64,000 bases of DNA from Streptomyces sp. NBC_01451 (GTDB taxonomy: Bacteria; Actinomycetota; Actinomycetes; Streptomycetales; Streptomycetaceae). The translations under genes and the position numbers were made by a program. Of the stretch, positions 35,493 through 44,840 are shown one piece after another (positions within the stretch are counted from its first letter, which is position 1; every line of letters begins with the position of its first letter). The notes beneath the pieces are model-generated. The model worked only from the letters and a program-made list of their open reading frames with translations, made no database searches and was not told the origin of the DNA. The stretch lies in the NCBI RefSeq assembly GCF_036227485.1, contig NZ_CP109479.1:1240001-1304000 (forward strand). The letters are read 5' to 3'.

Positions 35493-36431
35493 ATGGGGGC
35501 TGGGCACGATCACGGACACGCGCACGGCGCGCCGACATCGGGTACGGCGGCAGCGGCGTACCGCGGGCGGCTGCGTTTCGCGCTGGCCATCACGCTCACC
35601 GTCATGGTCGTCGAGATCGTCGGCGGGATCGTCGCCGACTCGCTCGCGCTCATCGCGGACGCGGCGCACATGGCGACGGACGCGCTCGGTCTCGGCATGG
35701 CGCTGCTCGCGATCCACTTCGCGAACCGCCCGCCGAGCGGCAACCGGACCTTCGGCTACGCCCGCGCCGAGATCCTCGCCGCGCTCGCCAACTGTCTGCT
35801 GCTGCTCGGCGTCGGCGGATACGTCCTGTACGAGGCGATCCAGCGGTTCGTCACGCCCGCGGAGACCGAGGGCGGGGTGACCGTCGTCTTCGGTCTGATC
35901 GGCCTGGTCGCGAACATGATCTCGCTGATGATGCTGATGCGCGGCCAGAAGGAGAGCCTGAACGTGCGCGGTGCCTTCCTGGAGGTCGCCGCGGACGCGC
36001 TGGGCTCGCTGGCGGTGCTGATCTCGGCGCTGGTCATCATGGCGACGGGCTGGCAGCGGGCCGACCCCATCGCGTCGGTCGCCATCGGCCTGATGATCGT
36101 GCCGCGCACCTGGAAGCTGCTGCGCGAGACGCTGAACGTGCTGCTGGAGGCGGCGCCCCGGGACGTCGACATGGCGGAGGTGCGGGCCCACATAGTGGCG
36201 CTGCCCGGCGTGGAGGACGTACACGATCTGCACGCCTGGACGATCACCTCGGGCATGCCGGTGCTGTCGGCGCACGTGGTCGTCAGTTCGGAGGTGCTGA
36301 GCGGGATCGGGCACGAGAAGATGCTGCACGAGCTCCAGGGCTGTCTGGGCGACCACTTCGACGTGGAGCACTGCACCTTCCAACTGGAGCCGGGCGGACA
36401 CGCGGAGCACGAGTCGAAGCTGTGCCACTGA
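35493..36431 (+). CDS. cation diffusion facilitator, zinc/divalent metal exporter
   Basis: The 312-residue inner-membrane antiporter starts at ATG 35493 with AGGAGG just upstream. A His-rich N-terminus (HDHGHAHG) precedes six membrane segments. The transport-site motifs are in helix II (LIADAAHMATDALGLG, giving the HxxxD pair) and helix V (EVAADALGSLAVLI, giving DxxxD after Ala-Ala). The C-terminal cytosolic domain (about 210-300) carries VEDVHDLHAWTI. This is the CzcD/ZitB type, which exports Zn2+ and similar ions against H+. Metal-responsive control is likely, but no operator is recognised beyond the repeats upstream. Confidence 0.92.
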   Translation: MGAGHDHGHAHGAPTSGTAAAAYRGRLRFALAITLTVMVVEIVGGIVADSLALIADAAHMATDALGLGMALLAIHFANRPPSGNRTFGYARAEILAALANCLLLLGVGGYVLYEAIQRFVTPAETEGGVTVVFGLIGLVANMISLMMLMRGQKESLNVRGAFLEVAADALGSLAVLISALVIMATGWQRADPIASVAIGLMIVPRTWKLLRETLNVLLEAAPRDVDMAEVRAHIVALPGVEDVHDLHAWTITSGMPVLSAHVVVSSEVLSGIGHEKMLHELQGCLGDHFDVEHCTFQLEPGGHAEHESKLCH

Positions 36432-36662
36432 GCCCGTCCGGCGCGCGTCGCGGACGGAACGCAGCCGTCCGGCGCGCGCCCTCGTCTCCTCCTTCAAGCC
36501 CCCCTCGCGGGCGGTTCCCCGGCCGGGGAACAGGGCACGATTGACTATCCGGTCACCGTCGGGCCGCTTTCGCGCCGGACAGGCGGGGGATGCCGCGAAG
36601 TGCCGGGAGTGCCGGATTCGTACGGCAGACTTGGGGCTCGAAGACCGAGGCGAAGGATGGGT

Positions 36663-37259
36663 ATGCCGATCACACCTGCCACCGCGACGCACAACAGTTC
36701 GTCGAACGGCACCGCAGAAGCGATCTTGCTCGAACTGGTCGACGAGAACGGCACGACGATCGGCACCGCCGAGAAGCTCTCCGCCCACCAGCCACCGGGC
36801 CTGCTGCACCGGGCGTTCTCCGTCTTCCTCTTCGACGAGCAGGGCCGACTGCTTCTCCAGCAGCGCGCGCTGGCCAAGTACCACTCCCCCGGTGTCTGGT
36901 CCAACACCTGCTGCGGCCACCCCTACCCCGGGGAGGCACCCTTCGCGGCGGCGGCCCGGCGGACGTACGAGGAGCTGGGGATCTCGCCGTCGCTGCTCGC
37001 CGAGGCGGGCACGGTCCGCTACAACCACCCCGACCCGGAGTCGGGCCTGGTGGAGCAGGAGTACAACCACCTGTTCGTCGGGATGGTGCAGTCGCCGCTC
37101 GCGCCGGATCCGGAGGAGGTCGGGGACACGGCCTTCGTGACCCCGGCCGAGCTGGCGGAGCGGCATGCGAAGGAGCCGTTCTCGGCCTGGTTCATGACCG
37201 TGCTGGACGCGGCGCGCCCGGCGGTCCGGGAGCTGACGGGCCCGTCCGCCGGCTGGTGA
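36663..37259 (+). CDS. idi: isopentenyl-diphosphate delta-isomerase, type 1
   Basis: The 198-residue Nudix-fold enzyme converts IPP to DMAPP. ATG 36663 is chosen for the characteristic MPITPATATH start; an ATG six bases upstream is possible. The active-site Cys is in WSNTCCGHPYPGE, and the Nudix-like AARRTYEELGI with the catalytic Glu in VEQEYNHLF completes the site. It sits near the hopanoid operon and would balance C5 units for it. The gene ends 3 bp from the convergent RsbW-like gene. Confidence 0.95.
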   Translation: MPITPATATHNSSSNGTAEAILLELVDENGTTIGTAEKLSAHQPPGLLHRAFSVFLFDEQGRLLLQQRALAKYHSPGVWSNTCCGHPYPGEAPFAAAARRTYEELGISPSLLAEAGTVRYNHPDPESGLVEQEYNHLFVGMVQSPLAPDPEEVGDTAFVTPAELAERHAKEPFSAWFMTVLDAARPAVRELTGPSAGW

Positions 37260-37262
37260 CGG

Positions 37263-37772
37263 CTACGGCTGAAGCTGTGCGGGGGTGAGCGGCAGCGCCG
37301 CCCAGACGACCTTGCCGCCGCTCGCCGTGTGTTCGATGTCGCAGACCCCGCCGGCCTCCCTGGTGACCTCGCGGACCAGCAGCAGACCGCGTCCTCCGGT
37401 CCGGCCGTGGTCGGCCTCCAGGGCGGTGGGTCGGTAGGGGTGGTTGTCCTCCACGGACACCCGCACCCACTCGGCTCCGACGGCGACCTCCACGGCGAGT
37501 GTCGGCGACAGGACCGCCGCATGCCGTACGGCGTTCGTCGCCAGCTCCGACACGATCAGCAGCAGCCCCTGCACCAGGTCGGGCGGGGCCGGCACGCCCT
37601 GCCGGTACAACAGGTCCCGGACGGCGTGCCGCGCCTGCGGCACGGAGGCGTCGACTGCGGGCGCGGTGAACCTCCACACCCCTTCGTAGGGAAGCGGATC
37701 CGGGGGTCTGCGCTCCACGGGTTCGCCGTCGTCCGCCGGGCGTGAGCCGGACTCGCGCCCAGGGTTCTCCAT
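37263..37772 (-). CDS. RsbW-like ATP-binding protein (anti-sigma-factor kinase type)
   Basis: The 169-residue protein starts at ATG 37772; an in-frame GTG 33 bases upstream is less likely. It is a HATPase_c_2 domain with N box LIVSELATNAVRHA, a G1 box reduced to VEDNHPYRP and G2 GGRGLLLVREV. It has no phospho-acceptor domain. Streptomyces encode dozens of such proteins; some are anti-sigma kinases and many are uncharacterised. No sigma factor or anti-anti-sigma gene is adjacent, so its partner is unknown. It converges on idi with a 3-bp gap. Confidence 0.85.
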   Translation of the reverse strand: MENPGRESGSRPADDGEPVERRPPDPLPYEGVWRFTAPAVDASVPQARHAVRDLLYRQGVPAPPDLVQGLLLIVSELATNAVRHAAVLSPTLAVEVAVGAEWVRVSVEDNHPYRPTALEADHGRTGGRGLLLVREVTREAGGVCDIEHTASGGKVVWAALPLTPAQLQP

Positions 37773-38002
37773 CGTTCGGTCGCCGCCCTCGCGCTCGATT
37801 GTCACCACACGATGAGTGTTGGCAACAACGCGCCCCCACCGGAGAACTGAACAGAAGTCAGCACGTATCGAGCGCTTCTGACAGATGGCTTGCGACACGA
37901 GCCCAGACACGACTGGACCTGGCCATGTCGTGTCGACTTCGCGAACTATTCGGGTTGTACGGGTTTGGTGCCGTCCACGTCGGGACGCTCCGCACCGGCG
38001 GA

Positions 38003-38008
38003 TACGAT
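38003..38008 (+). promoter_or_regulatory. -10 box of a probably leaderless promoter
   Basis: TACGAT ends 7 nt before the ATG at 38016, placing the predicted transcription start on the start codon. There is no ribosome site in front of the ATG. Confidence 0.4.
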
Positions 38009-38015
38009 CCGGCGC

Positions 38016-38780
38016 ATGGAGCCGCAGCTGACCCACAGTTCCGCCGACGGGATCGCCACCGTCGTCATCAGCCACCCGGCCAGGCTCAACGCCATGACGG
38101 TCGGCATGTGGCGCGCGCTGCCGCCGCTGCTCGCCACCCTGGCCGCCGATCCGGACGTCCGCGTCCTGGTGCTCACGGGGGCGGGCGGAACGTTTTGCTC
38201 CGGGGCCGACATCTCGACGCTCAAGGGCTCGCCGGAGGAGGCGCAACGGCTGTCCGTGCTGGCCGAGGACACGCTCGCGGCCTTCCCGAAACCGGTGCTC
38301 GCGGCGATTCGCGGGCACTGTGTGGGCGGCGGGGCACAGCTCGCGGCGGCCTGCGATCTGCGGTTCGCCGAGGAGGGGTCGCTGTTCGGGGTGACTCCGG
38401 CGAAACTGGGCCTGGTGTACTCGGCGTCCTCCACAAGGCGGTTGACGGCCCTGGTGGGTCCGGCGACGGCCAAGTACCTGCTGTTCTCCGGCGAGTTGAT
38501 CGACACGGAGCGTGCGCTGCGGACCCGGTTCCTCGACGAGGTGCTGCCCGCGGGCGAACTCGACAAGCGGGTCGTGGAGTTCACCCGCGTCCTCGTCTCG
38601 CGCTCGCGGCTCACCCAGGCCGCGGCGAAGGAGTTCGCGGACGGGCGCACCGACCGGGACGCGTACTGGGCCGGGCAGGCGCGGGAGAGCGGCGAAGCCG
38701 CGGAGGGGGTCGCCGCGTTCCTGGAGCGCCGCCCCGCGGACTTCTCCTGGGTGGTGCCGGCGTCGCCTACGCGACGGTGA
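38016..38780 (+). CDS. enoyl-CoA hydratase/isomerase family protein
   Basis: The 254-residue crotonase-fold protein has the two oxyanion-hole regions, GAGGTFCSGADIS (about residues 55-67) and GHCVGGGAQLAAACDLRFA (about 103-121). The position of the usual catalytic Glu region reads VTPAKLGLVYSAS. It hydrates or isomerises an enoyl-CoA; the substrate is unknown. No ribosome site precedes the ATG, and a TACGAT box sits where a leaderless start would need it. The last 14 bp overlap the 3' end of the convergent DJ-1-like gene. Confidence 0.86.
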   Translation: MEPQLTHSSADGIATVVISHPARLNAMTVGMWRALPPLLATLAADPDVRVLVLTGAGGTFCSGADISTLKGSPEEAQRLSVLAEDTLAAFPKPVLAAIRGHCVGGGAQLAAACDLRFAEEGSLFGVTPAKLGLVYSASSTRRLTALVGPATAKYLLFSGELIDTERALRTRFLDEVLPAGELDKRVVEFTRVLVSRSRLTQAAAKEFADGRTDRDAYWAGQARESGEAAEGVAAFLERRPADFSWVVPASPTRR

Positions 38781-39402
38781 ACCTGCTGCGGGAGCGGAGG
38801 CGTTCGACCACGTGCGCGGGCGCCTTGTGCGGAGCGCCCGCGTCGTAGGGCGGCTGGGGGTCGTACTCCGTCCACAGCTGTACGGCCTGTGCCTGCTCGT
38901 CGCCCGCGATCCGGCCGGTCAGCGTGAGGGCCATGTCGATGCCGGAGGAGACCCCGGCGGAGGTGACGTACTTGCCGTCGGTCACGACCCGCTCGCCCGT
39001 GGGTTCGGCGCCGTACCGCGGGAGTTCGCCCAGCGCCAGCCAGTGCGAGGCCGCGCGGCGGCCGGTGAGCAGGCCGGCGCCGGCCAGGAGCAGTGAGCCG
39101 GTGCACACGGACGTCGTCCAGGTGCTGGTGGCGTCCACGGCGCGCAGCCAGCCGAGCAGGGCCTCGTTCTCCATCTGGGCGGACTGGCCCGGGCCACCGG
39201 GGACGACCACGATGTCGGGGTGCGGTACGTCGGCCAGGGTGCGGTCGGCGGTGAGGGCGAGGGTGCCGCTGTCGTTGCGGACGGGCCCGGTCTCCTCGGC
39301 GACGAGGACGGTCTCCGCGTCCGGGAGCCGGCTGAGGATCTCGTACGGGCCGACGACGTCGAGAGCGGTGAAGCGGTCGAAGAGCAGCAGGGCGATCTGC
39401 AT
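38767..39402 (-). CDS. DJ-1/PfpI family protein
   Basis: The 211-residue single-domain protein of the DJ-1/PfpI superfamily has FDRFTALDVVGPYEIL with the conserved Glu, VVPGGPGQ, and the nucleophile elbow SVCTGSLLLAGAGLL with the reactive Cys near residue 101. Related stand-alone proteins include isonitrile hydratases and stress proteins. It follows the GlxA-type regulator gene by 29 bp on the same strand, and the two share the same fold, so the pair is probably an operon in which the regulator controls its enzyme paralog. Confidence 0.87.
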   Translation of the reverse strand: MQIALLLFDRFTALDVVGPYEILSRLPDAETVLVAEETGPVRNDSGTLALTADRTLADVPHPDIVVVPGGPGQSAQMENEALLGWLRAVDATSTWTTSVCTGSLLLAGAGLLTGRRAASHWLALGELPRYGAEPTGERVVTDGKYVTSAGVSSGIDMALTLTGRIAGDEQAQAVQLWTEYDPQPPYDAGAPHKAPAHVVERLRSRSRFTVA

Positions 39403-39431
39403 GGTGTGCCTTCCGGTGCGGTGCGTGCGGG

Positions 39432-40391
39432 TCAGTGGTCGGGGGCGGGGCGGAAACGGCGGCGGTACTCCGCCGGGGCCGTGCCGAGGCTTCTGACGAA
39501 GGCCCGGCGCATGGCCTCGGGGGTGCCGTAGCCGCTGGCGCGCGAGATTCCCCCGATGCCGTCGGAGGTGTCCTCCAGGAGGCGCCGGGCGTGTTCGAGG
39601 CGGACCCGGTCGACGTACCGGCCGGGGGTCGTGCCGGTCTCGGTCCGGAAGGCGCGCGCGAAGTGGCGGGGGGACAGCCGGGCGCGGGCGGCGAGGGATT
39701 CGACGCTCAGGTCGTCCTCCGGGTGTTCGGAGATCCAGTGCTGGACCTCCCGGAGCGGCTCGCGCCGGGCGGTCTGCGCGGCGAGCTGGGCACTGAACTG
39801 GGCCTGGTTCCCCGGCCGGCGCAGGAAGACGACCAGATGGCGGGCGACGGCGAGCGCGGTGTCGCGCCCCAGGTCCTCCTCCACGAGCGCGAGGGCGAGA
39901 TCGATCCCGGCGGTGACACCGGCCGACGTCATCACCCGGCCGTCGCGAACGTGGATGGGCCCGGGGTCGACCTCGACGGCCGGGTGGTCGCGGGCGAGCC
40001 GGTCGCAGTACTTCCAGTGGGTGGTCGCGCGCAGACCGTCCAGGAGACCCGCGGCGGCGAGCAGGAGCGCTCCCGTGCAGACGGACACCAGCCGTTCGGG
40101 GCGCGTCCCGTGCACGCGCAGCCAGTCGGCCAGACGCGGATCCGCGGGGCGGGTGCCCGGGCCGCCGGGGACCAGCAGGGTGTGCGGTACGGGCGCGTCG
40201 GCGAGAGTCCCGTCCGGTACGAGGACGAGGCCGCTGGAGGTGCGGACGGGCTCGCCGGTCAGCGAGGCCGTACGGATGCGGTAGGTGCCCGGATGCCCGG
40301 TGGAGGCCTGGGCGAGCACCTCGACGGGGCCGGTGACATCGAGGATCTGGACGTTGTCGAAGAGGACGACGAGGACGGTTCGCTGCGCCAT
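39432..40391 (-). CDS. GlxA-family transcriptional regulator (DJ-1 domain plus AraC HTH)
   Basis: The 319-residue protein has an N-terminal DJ-1/PfpI-like sensor domain (about 1-190; VPGGPGTRPAD, SVCTGALLLAAAGLLDG) and a C-terminal AraC-type double helix-turn-helix (about 215-315; LSVESLAARARLSPRHFARA and GISRASGYGTPEAMRRAF). Proteins of this design activate catabolic genes for amino or quaternary-ammonium compounds. It starts at ATG 40391. It is the likely regulator of the adjacent DJ-1 protein, and the divergent tex promoter lies 195 bp away. Confidence 0.9.
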   Translation of the reverse strand: MAQRTVLVVLFDNVQILDVTGPVEVLAQASTGHPGTYRIRTASLTGEPVRTSSGLVLVPDGTLADAPVPHTLLVPGGPGTRPADPRLADWLRVHGTRPERLVSVCTGALLLAAAGLLDGLRATTHWKYCDRLARDHPAVEVDPGPIHVRDGRVMTSAGVTAGIDLALALVEEDLGRDTALAVARHLVVFLRRPGNQAQFSAQLAAQTARREPLREVQHWISEHPEDDLSVESLAARARLSPRHFARAFRTETGTTPGRYVDRVRLEHARRLLEDTSDGIGGISRASGYGTPEAMRRAFVRSLGTAPAEYRRRFRPAPDH

Positions 40392-40586
40392 GCCCAGATT
40401 CTTGGCGGGCACGGACGATGGCCGCAATGACGAGTTTCCCACCTTTCCTGCCACCCCCGGTGTGCGGTGGCCCGATGACCGTCCACTTCCGGTCCCTCGC
40501 GCGCCGTGCGGCGCCCTGATCCCCGGTTGTCGGTGCCACCTGCCACAATTGCCGCGCAACCTCAGTGGAGAAGGCGGTACGGGATC

Positions 40587-42959
40587 GTGACGACACCCCT
40601 CGTAGGGTCCATCGAAGGCAGGATCGCCGAGGAACTCGGCGTACGGGAGCGGCAGGTGAGGGCTGCCGTCGAGTTGCTCGACGGCGGTTCGACGGTGCCC
40701 TTCATCGCCCGCTACCGCAAGGAAGCGACCGAGATGCTCGACGATGCGCAGCTGCGCACGTTGGAGGAGCGGCTGCGCTATCTGCGGGAGCTGGAGGAGC
40801 GGCGGGCCGCGATCCTCGAATCGGTGCGCGAGCAGGGCAGATTGACGCCCGAGGTCGAGGGTCAGATCCGCGGCGCCGAGACGAAGGCGCGCCTGGAGGA
40901 CATCTACCTGCCGTTCAAGCCGAAGCGGCGGACGAAGGCGCAGATCGCGCGCGAGGCGGGCCTGGAGCCGCTGGCCGACGGCCTGCTCGGGGACCCGTCA
41001 GTCGACCCGCTCGCCGCGGCGGCGGCCTTCGTCGACGCCGGCAAGGGCGTCGCCGATCCGCAGGCCGCGCTGGACGGCGCACGCTCGATCCTCACCGAGC
41101 GCTTCTCGGAGGACGCCGACCTGATCGGCGAGGTGCGCGAGCGCATGTGGGTGCGCGGGCGGCTGGCCGCCAAGGTGAAGGAGGGCAAGGAGGAGGCGGG
41201 CGCCAAGTTCGCCGACTACTTCGACTTCACCGAGCCCTTCACCGCCCTGCCCTCGCACCGCATCCTCGCGATGCTGCGCGGCGAGAAGGAGGACGTCCTC
41301 GACCTGGTCCTGGAGCCGGAGGAGCCGACGGAGGGTCCTTCCTCGTACGAGGCGGTCATCGCCCACCGTTTCGGGATCGCCGAGCGCGGCCGTCCCGGCG
41401 ACAAGTGGCTCAAGGACACCGTGCGCTGGGCCTGGCGGACCCGGATCCTCGTGCACCTGGGCATCGACGTGCGCCTGCGGCTGCGTACGGTCGCGGAGGA
41501 CGAGGCGGTCAAGGTGTTCGCCGCGAACCTGCGCGACCTGCTCCTCGCCGCCCCGGCCGGCACCCGCGCGACGCTGGGACTGGACCCGGGGTTCCGTACG
41601 GGCGTGAAGGTGGCCGTGGTGGACGCGACGGGCAAGGCCGTCGCCACGGACGTGATCTATCCGCACGTACCGGCGAACAAGTGGGACGAGGCGGTCGCCA
41701 AGCTGGCGCGGCTCGCCAAGGAGCACTCGGTCGACCTGATCGCGATCGGCAACGGCACGGCGTCCCGCGAGACGGACAAGCTCGCCGGTGAACTCATCGC
41801 CAAGCACCCGGAGCTGAAGCTCACCAAGGTGATGGTGTCCGAGGCGGGCGCGTCCGTGTACTCGGCGTCGGCGTTCGCCTCGCAGGAGCTGCCGGGAATG
41901 GACGTGTCGCTGCGCGGGGCGGTGTCGATCGCCCGGCGGCTCCAGGACCCGCTGGCCGAGCTGGTGAAGATCGACCCGAAGTCGATCGGGGTCGGGCAGT
42001 ACCAGCACGACCTGTCCGAGGTGAAGCTGTCGCGGTCGCTGGACGCGGTGGTCGAGGACTGTGTGAACGGTGTCGGTGTCGACGTCAACACGGCGTCCAC
42101 GCCCCTGCTGTCGCGGGTGTCCGGCATCTCCTCCGGGCTCGCGGAGAACATCGTGGCCCACCGTGACGCCAACGGGCCGTTCACGTCCCGGTCCCAGCTG
42201 AAGAGTGTCGCGCGGCTCGGGCCGAAGGCGTACGAGCAGTGTGCGGGGTTCCTGCGGATCCGGGGCGGGGACGATCCGCTGGACGCGTCCAGTGTGCACC
42301 CGGAGGCGTATCCGGTGGTGCGGCGGATGGTGAAGTCGGCGGGGAGCGAGGTGGCGTCACTGGTCGGGAACACGGCGGTGCTGCGGTCGCTGCGGCCCGA
42401 CGACTTCGTCGACGAGAAGTTCGGCCTGCCGACGGTGACGGACATTCTGCGCGAGCTGGAGAAGCCCGGGCGCGACCCGCGGCCCGCCTTCACGACGGCC
42501 ACCTTCAAGGAGGGGGTCGAGAAGATCGGCGACCTGGCCCCCGGGATGGTGCTGGAGGGTGTGGTCACGAACGTGGCCGCGTTCGGGGCGTTCGTGGACG
42601 TCGGCGTCCACCAGGACGGGCTGGTGCATGTGTCCGCGATGTCCAGGACGTTCGTCAAGGACCCGCACGACGTCGTGAAGTCCGGTGACATCGTCAAGGT
42701 GAAGGTGCTCGACGTCGACATCCCGCGGAAGCGCATCTCGCTGACGCTGCGGCTGGACGACGAGGCGGTGGCCGCCGGGGAGGGGCAGGGAGGTGGGCGC
42801 CCTCAGCAGCGTGGCGGTCGGCCGCCTCAGCCTCGGCAGCAGCGGCAGGGGCAGGGGCAAGGGGGTGGAGGGGCTCGACAGGGAGCGCCTGCGCCGGGGA
42901 ACAGCGCGATGGCCGATGCGTTGCGGAAGGCCGGGTTGGTGGACCCGAAGCGGCGGTGA
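40587..42959 (+). CDS. tex: Tex-family S1 RNA-binding transcription accessory protein
   Basis: The 790-residue protein starts at GTG 40587 with GGAG upstream. Domain order is Tex N-terminal HTH-like region (about 1-190), the long helical part, a YqgF/RNase H-like domain (about 330-450; [17 protein letters not shown]), helix-hairpin-helix repeats (about 490-570; [17 protein letters not shown]) and an S1 RNA-binding domain (about 650-720; [20 protein letters not shown]). A Gln/Gly/Arg-rich low-complexity tail follows before a short conserved end ([16 protein letters not shown]). Tex/Spt6-like factors bind RNA and influence transcription and toxin expression. It is monocistronic, with a palindromic terminator after it. 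Confidence 0.94.
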   Translation: MTTPLVGSIEGRIAEELGVRERQVRAAVELLDGGSTVPFIARYRKEATEMLDDAQLRTLEERLRYLRELEERRAAILESVREQGRLTPEVEGQIRGAETKARLEDIYLPFKPKRRTKAQIAREAGLEPLADGLLGDPSVDPLAAAAAFVDAGKGVADPQAALDGARSILTERFSEDADLIGEVRERMWVRGRLAAKVKEGKEEAGAKFADYFDFTEPFTALPSHRILAMLRGEKEDVLDLVLEPEEPTEGPSSYEAVIAHRFGIAERGRPGDKWLKDTVRWAWRTRILVHLGIDVRLRLRTVAEDEAVKVFAANLRDLLLAAPAGTRATLGLDPGFRTGVKVAVVDATGKAVATDVIYPHVPANKWDEAVAKLARLAKEHSVDLIAIGNGTASRETDKLAGELIAKHPELKLTKVMVSEAGASVYSASAFASQELPGMDVSLRGAVSIARRLQDPLAELVKIDPKSIGVGQYQHDLSEVKLSRSLDAVVEDCVNGVGVDVNTASTPLLSRVSGISSGLAENIVAHRDANGPFTSRSQLKSVARLGPKAYEQCAGFLRIRGGDDPLDASSVHPEAYPVVRRMVKSAGSEVASLVGNTAVLRSLRPDDFVDEKFGLPTVTDILRELEKPGRDPRPAFTTATFKEGVEKIGDLAPGMVLEGVVTNVAAFGAFVDVGVHQDGLVHVSAMSRTFVKDPHDVVKSGDIVKVKVLDVDIPRKRISLTLRLDDEAVAAGEGQGGGRPQQRGGRPPQPRQQRQGQGQGGGGARQGAPAPGNSAMADALRKAGLVDPKRR

Positions 42960-43090
42960 GCGTGCGGTGAGAGGGATTGCCGGGTGCCCTTGTCGTGAGG
43001 GCACCCGGGGTTGGGGTCGACGGGCGGGTGGGTCGCGCAACCCGGCGCGAGACGCTCCGTGGTTCGTGTGGTTCATTGCTGCGGGCCGGT

Positions 43091-43131
43091 GGGGGCTGGT
43101 CGCGCGGTTCCCCGCGCCCCTAGGGGCGCGG
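43091..43131. terminator. dispersed GC palindrome, copy 1 (convergent junction)
   Basis: GGGGGCTGGTCGCGCGGTTC leads into the perfect 20-bp palindrome CCGCGCCCC-TA-GGGGCGCGG (43112-43131). Nearly the same sequence occurs at 46946-46990. It lies between tex (plus) and an ABC-F gene (minus) and can serve as a terminator for both. Confidence 0.75.
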
Positions 43132-43148
43132 TCGCGCACCCGCTGCGG

Positions 43149-44792
43149 CTACGCGAGCTCCGACACCTTGCCGTCCGTCACCTCGAAGCGGCGCGTCACC
43201 TGTACCGCGTCCAGCATTCTGCGGTCGTGGGTCACCAGGAGCAGCGTGCCCTCGTAGGAGTCGAGGGCCTGTTCCAGCTGTTCGATGGCCGGCAGGTCGA
43301 GGTGGTTGGTCGGTTCGTCCAGGACCAGGAGGTTCACGCCCCGGCCCTGGAGGAGTGCCAGGGCCGACCGCGTGCGTTCGCCCGGGGACAGGGTCGCCGC
43401 CGGGCGCAGGACGTGTTCCGCCTTCAGGCCGAACTTGGCCAGGAGCGTGCGGACCTCCGCCGGTTCCGTGTCGGGCACCGCCTCGCAGAACGCGTCCAGC
43501 AGCGACTCTGGGCCGAGGAAGAGCTTGCGGGCCTGGTCCACCTCGCCGACCACGACGCCCGAGCCGAGCGTGGCGTGGCCCGCGTCCAGGGGGACACGGC
43601 CCAGCAGGGCCCCCAGCAGGGTCGACTTTCCGGCGCCGTTCGCGCCCGTGACCGCGATCCGGTCCGCCCAGTCGATCTGCACGGTCACCGGGCCGAGCGT
43701 GAAGCCCGCTCGGCGCACCTCCGCGTCCCGCAGGGTCGCGACCACCGAGCCGGAGCGCGGGGCCGCCGCGATCTCCATGCGCAGTTCCCACTCCTTGCGC
43801 GGCTCCTCGACCACGTCCAGCCGTTCGATCATGCGCTGGGTCTGGCGGGCCTTCGCTGCCTGCTTCTCGCTGGCCTCGCTGCGGAACTTGCGGCCGATCT
43901 TGTCGTTGTCGTTGTTCGCCTTGCGCCGGGCGTTCTTGACGCCCTTGTCCATCCAGCCACGCTGCATCTGGGCGCGGTCCTGGAGCGCGGACCGTTTGTC
44001 GGCGTACTCGTCGAAGTCGTCGCGGGCGTGCCTGCGGGCGACGTCCCGCTCCTCCAGATAGGCCTCGTAGCCGCCGCCGTACAGCTTGATCTGCTGCTGG
44101 GCCAGGTCGAGTTCGAGGACCTTGGTGACCGTGCGGGTGAGGAACTCGCGGTCGTGGCTGACGACGAGCGTGCCGGCGCGCAGGCCCTTGACGAAGCGTT
44201 CCAGGCGTTCGAGGCCGTCGAGGTCCAGGTCGTTCGTCGGTTCGTCGAGGAGGAAGACGTCGTAGCGGGAGAGGAGCAGGGAGGCGAGGCCCGCCCTTGC
44301 CGCCTGGCCGCCGGACAGGGACGTCATCGGCTGGTCCAGGTCCACGGTCAGGGCCAGCGAGCCGGCGACCTCCTCCGCCCGTTCGTCCAGGTCGGCGCCG
44401 CCGAGGTCGAGCCACCGCTCCAGGCTCTCCGAGTACGCGTCGTCCGCGCCCGGGGATCCGTCGACCAGCGCCTGCGTCGCCTCGTCCATCACCCGCTGGG
44501 CCTCGGCCACGCCCGTGCGGCGGGCGAGGAAGTCGCGGACGGTCTCGCCCTCCCGGCGCTCCGGCTCCTGCGGGAGATGGCCGACGCTCGCACTCGGCGG
44601 GGACAGGCGCAGTTCGCCCTGTTCGGGCGGGAGCAGCCCGGCCAGCATCCTGAGCAGCGTGGACTTGCCCGCGCCGTTGGCACCGACGAGACCGATCACG
44701 TCTCCGGGCGCGACGACCAGGTCGAGCCCGGAGAAGAGGGAGCGGTCGCCGTGGCCGGCGGCGAGGTTCTTGGCGACGAGAGTGGCAGTCAT
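43149..44792 (-). CDS. ABC-F family ATPase (translation-associated)
   Basis: The 547-residue protein has two ABC domains and no membrane segment. Domain 1 has GANGAGKST, LSGGQAARAG and DEPTNDLD; domain 2 has GANGAGKST, LSPGERTRSA and DEPTNHLD. The interdomain linker (about 240-330) is charged and helical with ARRKANNDNDK. ABC-F proteins bind the ribosomal E site and act as translation factors or in antibiotic protection. The linker length suggests a housekeeping (Uup/EttA-like) or macrolide-type role; this cannot be settled from sequence alone. It is the second ABC-F protein of the window and is unlike the one at 61585. Confidence 0.88.
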   Translation of the reverse strand: MTATLVAKNLAAGHGDRSLFSGLDLVVAPGDVIGLVGANGAGKSTLLRMLAGLLPPEQGELRLSPPSASVGHLPQEPERREGETVRDFLARRTGVAEAQRVMDEATQALVDGSPGADDAYSESLERWLDLGGADLDERAEEVAGSLALTVDLDQPMTSLSGGQAARAGLASLLLSRYDVFLLDEPTNDLDLDGLERLERFVKGLRAGTLVVSHDREFLTRTVTKVLELDLAQQQIKLYGGGYEAYLEERDVARRHARDDFDEYADKRSALQDRAQMQRGWMDKGVKNARRKANNDNDKIGRKFRSEASEKQAAKARQTQRMIERLDVVEEPRKEWELRMEIAAAPRSGSVVATLRDAEVRRAGFTLGPVTVQIDWADRIAVTGANGAGKSTLLGALLGRVPLDAGHATLGSGVVVGEVDQARKLFLGPESLLDAFCEAVPDTEPAEVRTLLAKFGLKAEHVLRPAATLSPGERTRSALALLQGRGVNLLVLDEPTNHLDLPAIEQLEQALDSYEGTLLLVTHDRRMLDAVQVTRRFEVTDGKVSELA

Positions 44793-44840
44793 CAGAACGC
44801 CGATCCTAGCTGCCGCCCGCGGTGCGCCGCGTCCGGGATT

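Noticed and set aside
37263..38318. Longer form of the RsbW-like protein starting near 38318
   Set aside because: The added N-terminus has antisense-type composition and overlaps the enoyl-CoA hydratase gene and its promoter; ATG 37772 is consistent with family length.
42780..42900. Gln/Gly/Arg-rich repeat-like DNA in tex considered as a separate repeat element
   Set aside because: It is the in-frame low-complexity tail of Tex, followed by a conserved C-terminus; such tails are usual in actinobacterial Tex.
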